In this document: one piece after another, positions 25,620 to 26,622 of the stretch
How positions within the stretch are numbered: position 1 is the stretch's first letter
How the letters are laid out: each line of letters begins with the position of its first letter
Assembly (NCBI GenBank): GCA_964496575.1
Contig: CAZCAC010000122.1
Span: 1 to 26,622 of the forward strand
DNA from: CAZCAC01 sp964496575
GTDB lineage: Bacteria > Planctomycetota > UBA1135 > GCA-002686595
DNA length: 26,622 nt
Reading direction: 5' to 3'
Position numbers and translations under genes: made by a program
Notes under the pieces: generated by a model
What the model was told of the DNA's origin: nothing
The model's database searches: none
The model's input: only the letters and a program-made list of their open reading frames with translations

Positions 25620-26622
25620 CCGGCCACGTCTTCCTGACCGGAGGGACGGGCTTCCTCGGTCGGGAGCTCCTCGAGCAGCTGGGCGAGCGGGGGAGCGACG
25701 TGCACGCGCTGGCCCGCGCCGGTCGAGAGGTCGTCGAGGCTCAGGGGTTGCAGTGGCATCGAGGTGACCTGACCGATCCCGCCTCGGTGGGGCGGGTGTT
25801 GCGGCAGGCGCGCAACGAGGTGGGGGAGGAGCCGTTCGACGTGATTCACGGCGGCGCGCTGATCAGCTACCGCACGCGCGATCGAGAGGAGCAGTGGCGG
25901 GTCAACGTGGAGGGCACGAGGTCGGTGCTCGAGGCGGCGAGGGAGACCGGGGTGAGGAGGTTCCTCCACATCAGCTCGGTGGTGACGGTGGGCCACGCCA
26001 GCGGGGAGGAGCTGCTGGACGAGAGGAGCTCCTACAACGGCGCCGAGCTGAGGGTGGACTACGTCGATACCAAGCGAGCGGCAGAGGAGCTGGTGCTCGC
26101 GGCGGGTGAATCGATGGAGGTCGTGGTGGTCAACCCCGGCGCGATCTTCGGCCCGGCCACGCCGCGATCGAACAGCGCGCACTTCCTCGAGAAGATGGCT
26201 GCGGGGGCGGTGCGCTTCGCGCCGCCGGGTGGTGTCGGCGTGGTCGGAGTGGAGGACGTGGCGAGGGGTTGCCTGCTGGCGCTGGAGCGGGGGAGGAGTG
26301 GCGAGCGGTACTTGCTGGTGGAGTCGAACCTGAGTTTTCTGGAGCTGATCCGGCAGGTCGCGGAGGTCTGTGGCGTGCGCGAGGCGAGGGGGGTGGTGCC
26401 GCGGTGGTTGTGGGGTGGAGTGGAGCGGGGAGCGAGGCTCCTCGACCGGGTGAAGGGACTGGAGCGGTTGACGCCACAGGCGATGCGGATGGTCTCGGCG
26501 CGCTCTCGCTTCGATGCGAGGAAGGCGAAGGAGGAGCTGGGCTGGCGTCCGGCGGGGTTCGCGGAAGTGGTGCGAGGGGCGCTGGAGGGGATGGGATTGG
26601 TGGCGGGGGACGGGACTGATTG
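25616..26622 (+). CDS. NAD-dependent epimerase/dehydratase (SDR), right edge
   Basis: 335 codons are visible, starting at GTG 25616, which overlaps the kinase stop (GTGA). It is an extended short-chain dehydrogenase: nucleotide-binding TGGTGFLG (8-15), DLTDPASV (51-58), VNVEGTRSVLEAA, HISSVVTVG and the catalytic Tyr149-x-x-x-Lys153 (YVDTK), then VVNPGAIFGP. The family acts on nucleotide sugars or on ketones such as dihydroflavonols and steroids; the substrate is not readable. The C-terminal region LGWRPAGFAEVVRGALEGM is typical, so the protein is nearly complete. The window ends in TG in frame, which would be a stop if the next base is A. It is likely co-transcribed with the kinase. Confidence 0.88.
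   Translation, partial: MTGHVFLTGGTGFLGRELLEQLGERGSDVHALARAGREVVEAQGLQWHRGDLTDPASVGRVLRQARNEVGEEPFDVIHGGALISYRTRDREEQWRVNVEGTRSVLEAARETGVRRFLHISSVVTVGHASGEELLDERSSYNGAELRVDYVDTKRAAEELVLAAGESMEVVVVNPGAIFGPATPRSNSAHFLEKMAAGAVRFAPPGGVGVVGVEDVARGCLLALERGRSGERYLLVESNLSFLELIRQVAEVCGVREARGVVPRWLWGGVERGARLLDRVKGLERLTPQAMRMVSARSRFDARKAKEELGWRPAGFAEVVRGALEGMGLVAGDGTD

Overview
The window is a GC-rich (about two thirds G+C or more), gene-dense chromosomal segment from a diderm bacterium with lipopolysaccharide. It carries two LptF/LptG-type permeases, an LpxL-type acyltransferase, a Kdo/WaaP-type kinase and a GT9 heptosyltransferase. Large secreted beta-propeller, CAP-domain and sulfatase-like lipoproteins and few Shine-Dalgarno sites point to a Planctomycetota-like or other uncultured environmental lineage. 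That placement is inference; no rRNA gene or other strong marker is present.

Layout. (1) 1-5865 reads leftward: a 5' fragment of a Cys-containing protein at the edge, a secreted beta-propeller protein, an EamA/DMT transporter, a MamK-family actin preceded by a coiled-coil protein, and clpS. clpS ends inside a perfect 42-bp palindrome. (2) 6096-13165 reads rightward: a UvrD/PcrA helicase, an overlapping sigma-54-type AAA+ protein with no DNA-binding domain, a CAP-domain lipoprotein and a membrane-anchored FHA protein overlapping it. (3) 13176-18844 reads leftward: a GT4-like protein, a sulfatase-fold lipoprotein with Thr at the nucleophile position, an LpxL-like acyltransferase and a Kdo-type kinase. 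(4) 18931-22594 reads rightward: lptF, lptG and a helical-repeat lipoprotein. (5) A leftward heptosyltransferase and a rightward histidine kinase diverge from a 21-bp spacer. An SDR epimerase overlaps the kinase and runs to the right edge.

How the genes fit together. Blocks 3-5 form an envelope neighbourhood: core sugar addition, lipid A acylation, core phosphorylation and LPS export, plus an extracytoplasmic-sensing kinase. Block 2 joins DNA repair to regulation and to surface lipoproteins. The most interesting element is the actin/coiled-coil pair at 3214-5340. The actin matches magnetosome MamK along its whole length as I recall that family, but no magnetosome genes are visible, which suggests a different filament-based positioning role. 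A second pattern is that several genes have a TANNNT -10-like hexamer 6-11 nt before the start codon and no Shine-Dalgarno site, suggesting leaderless transcripts. No tRNA, rRNA, CRISPR array or complete insertion sequence was seen, and no stretch over 300 bases lacks a gene.
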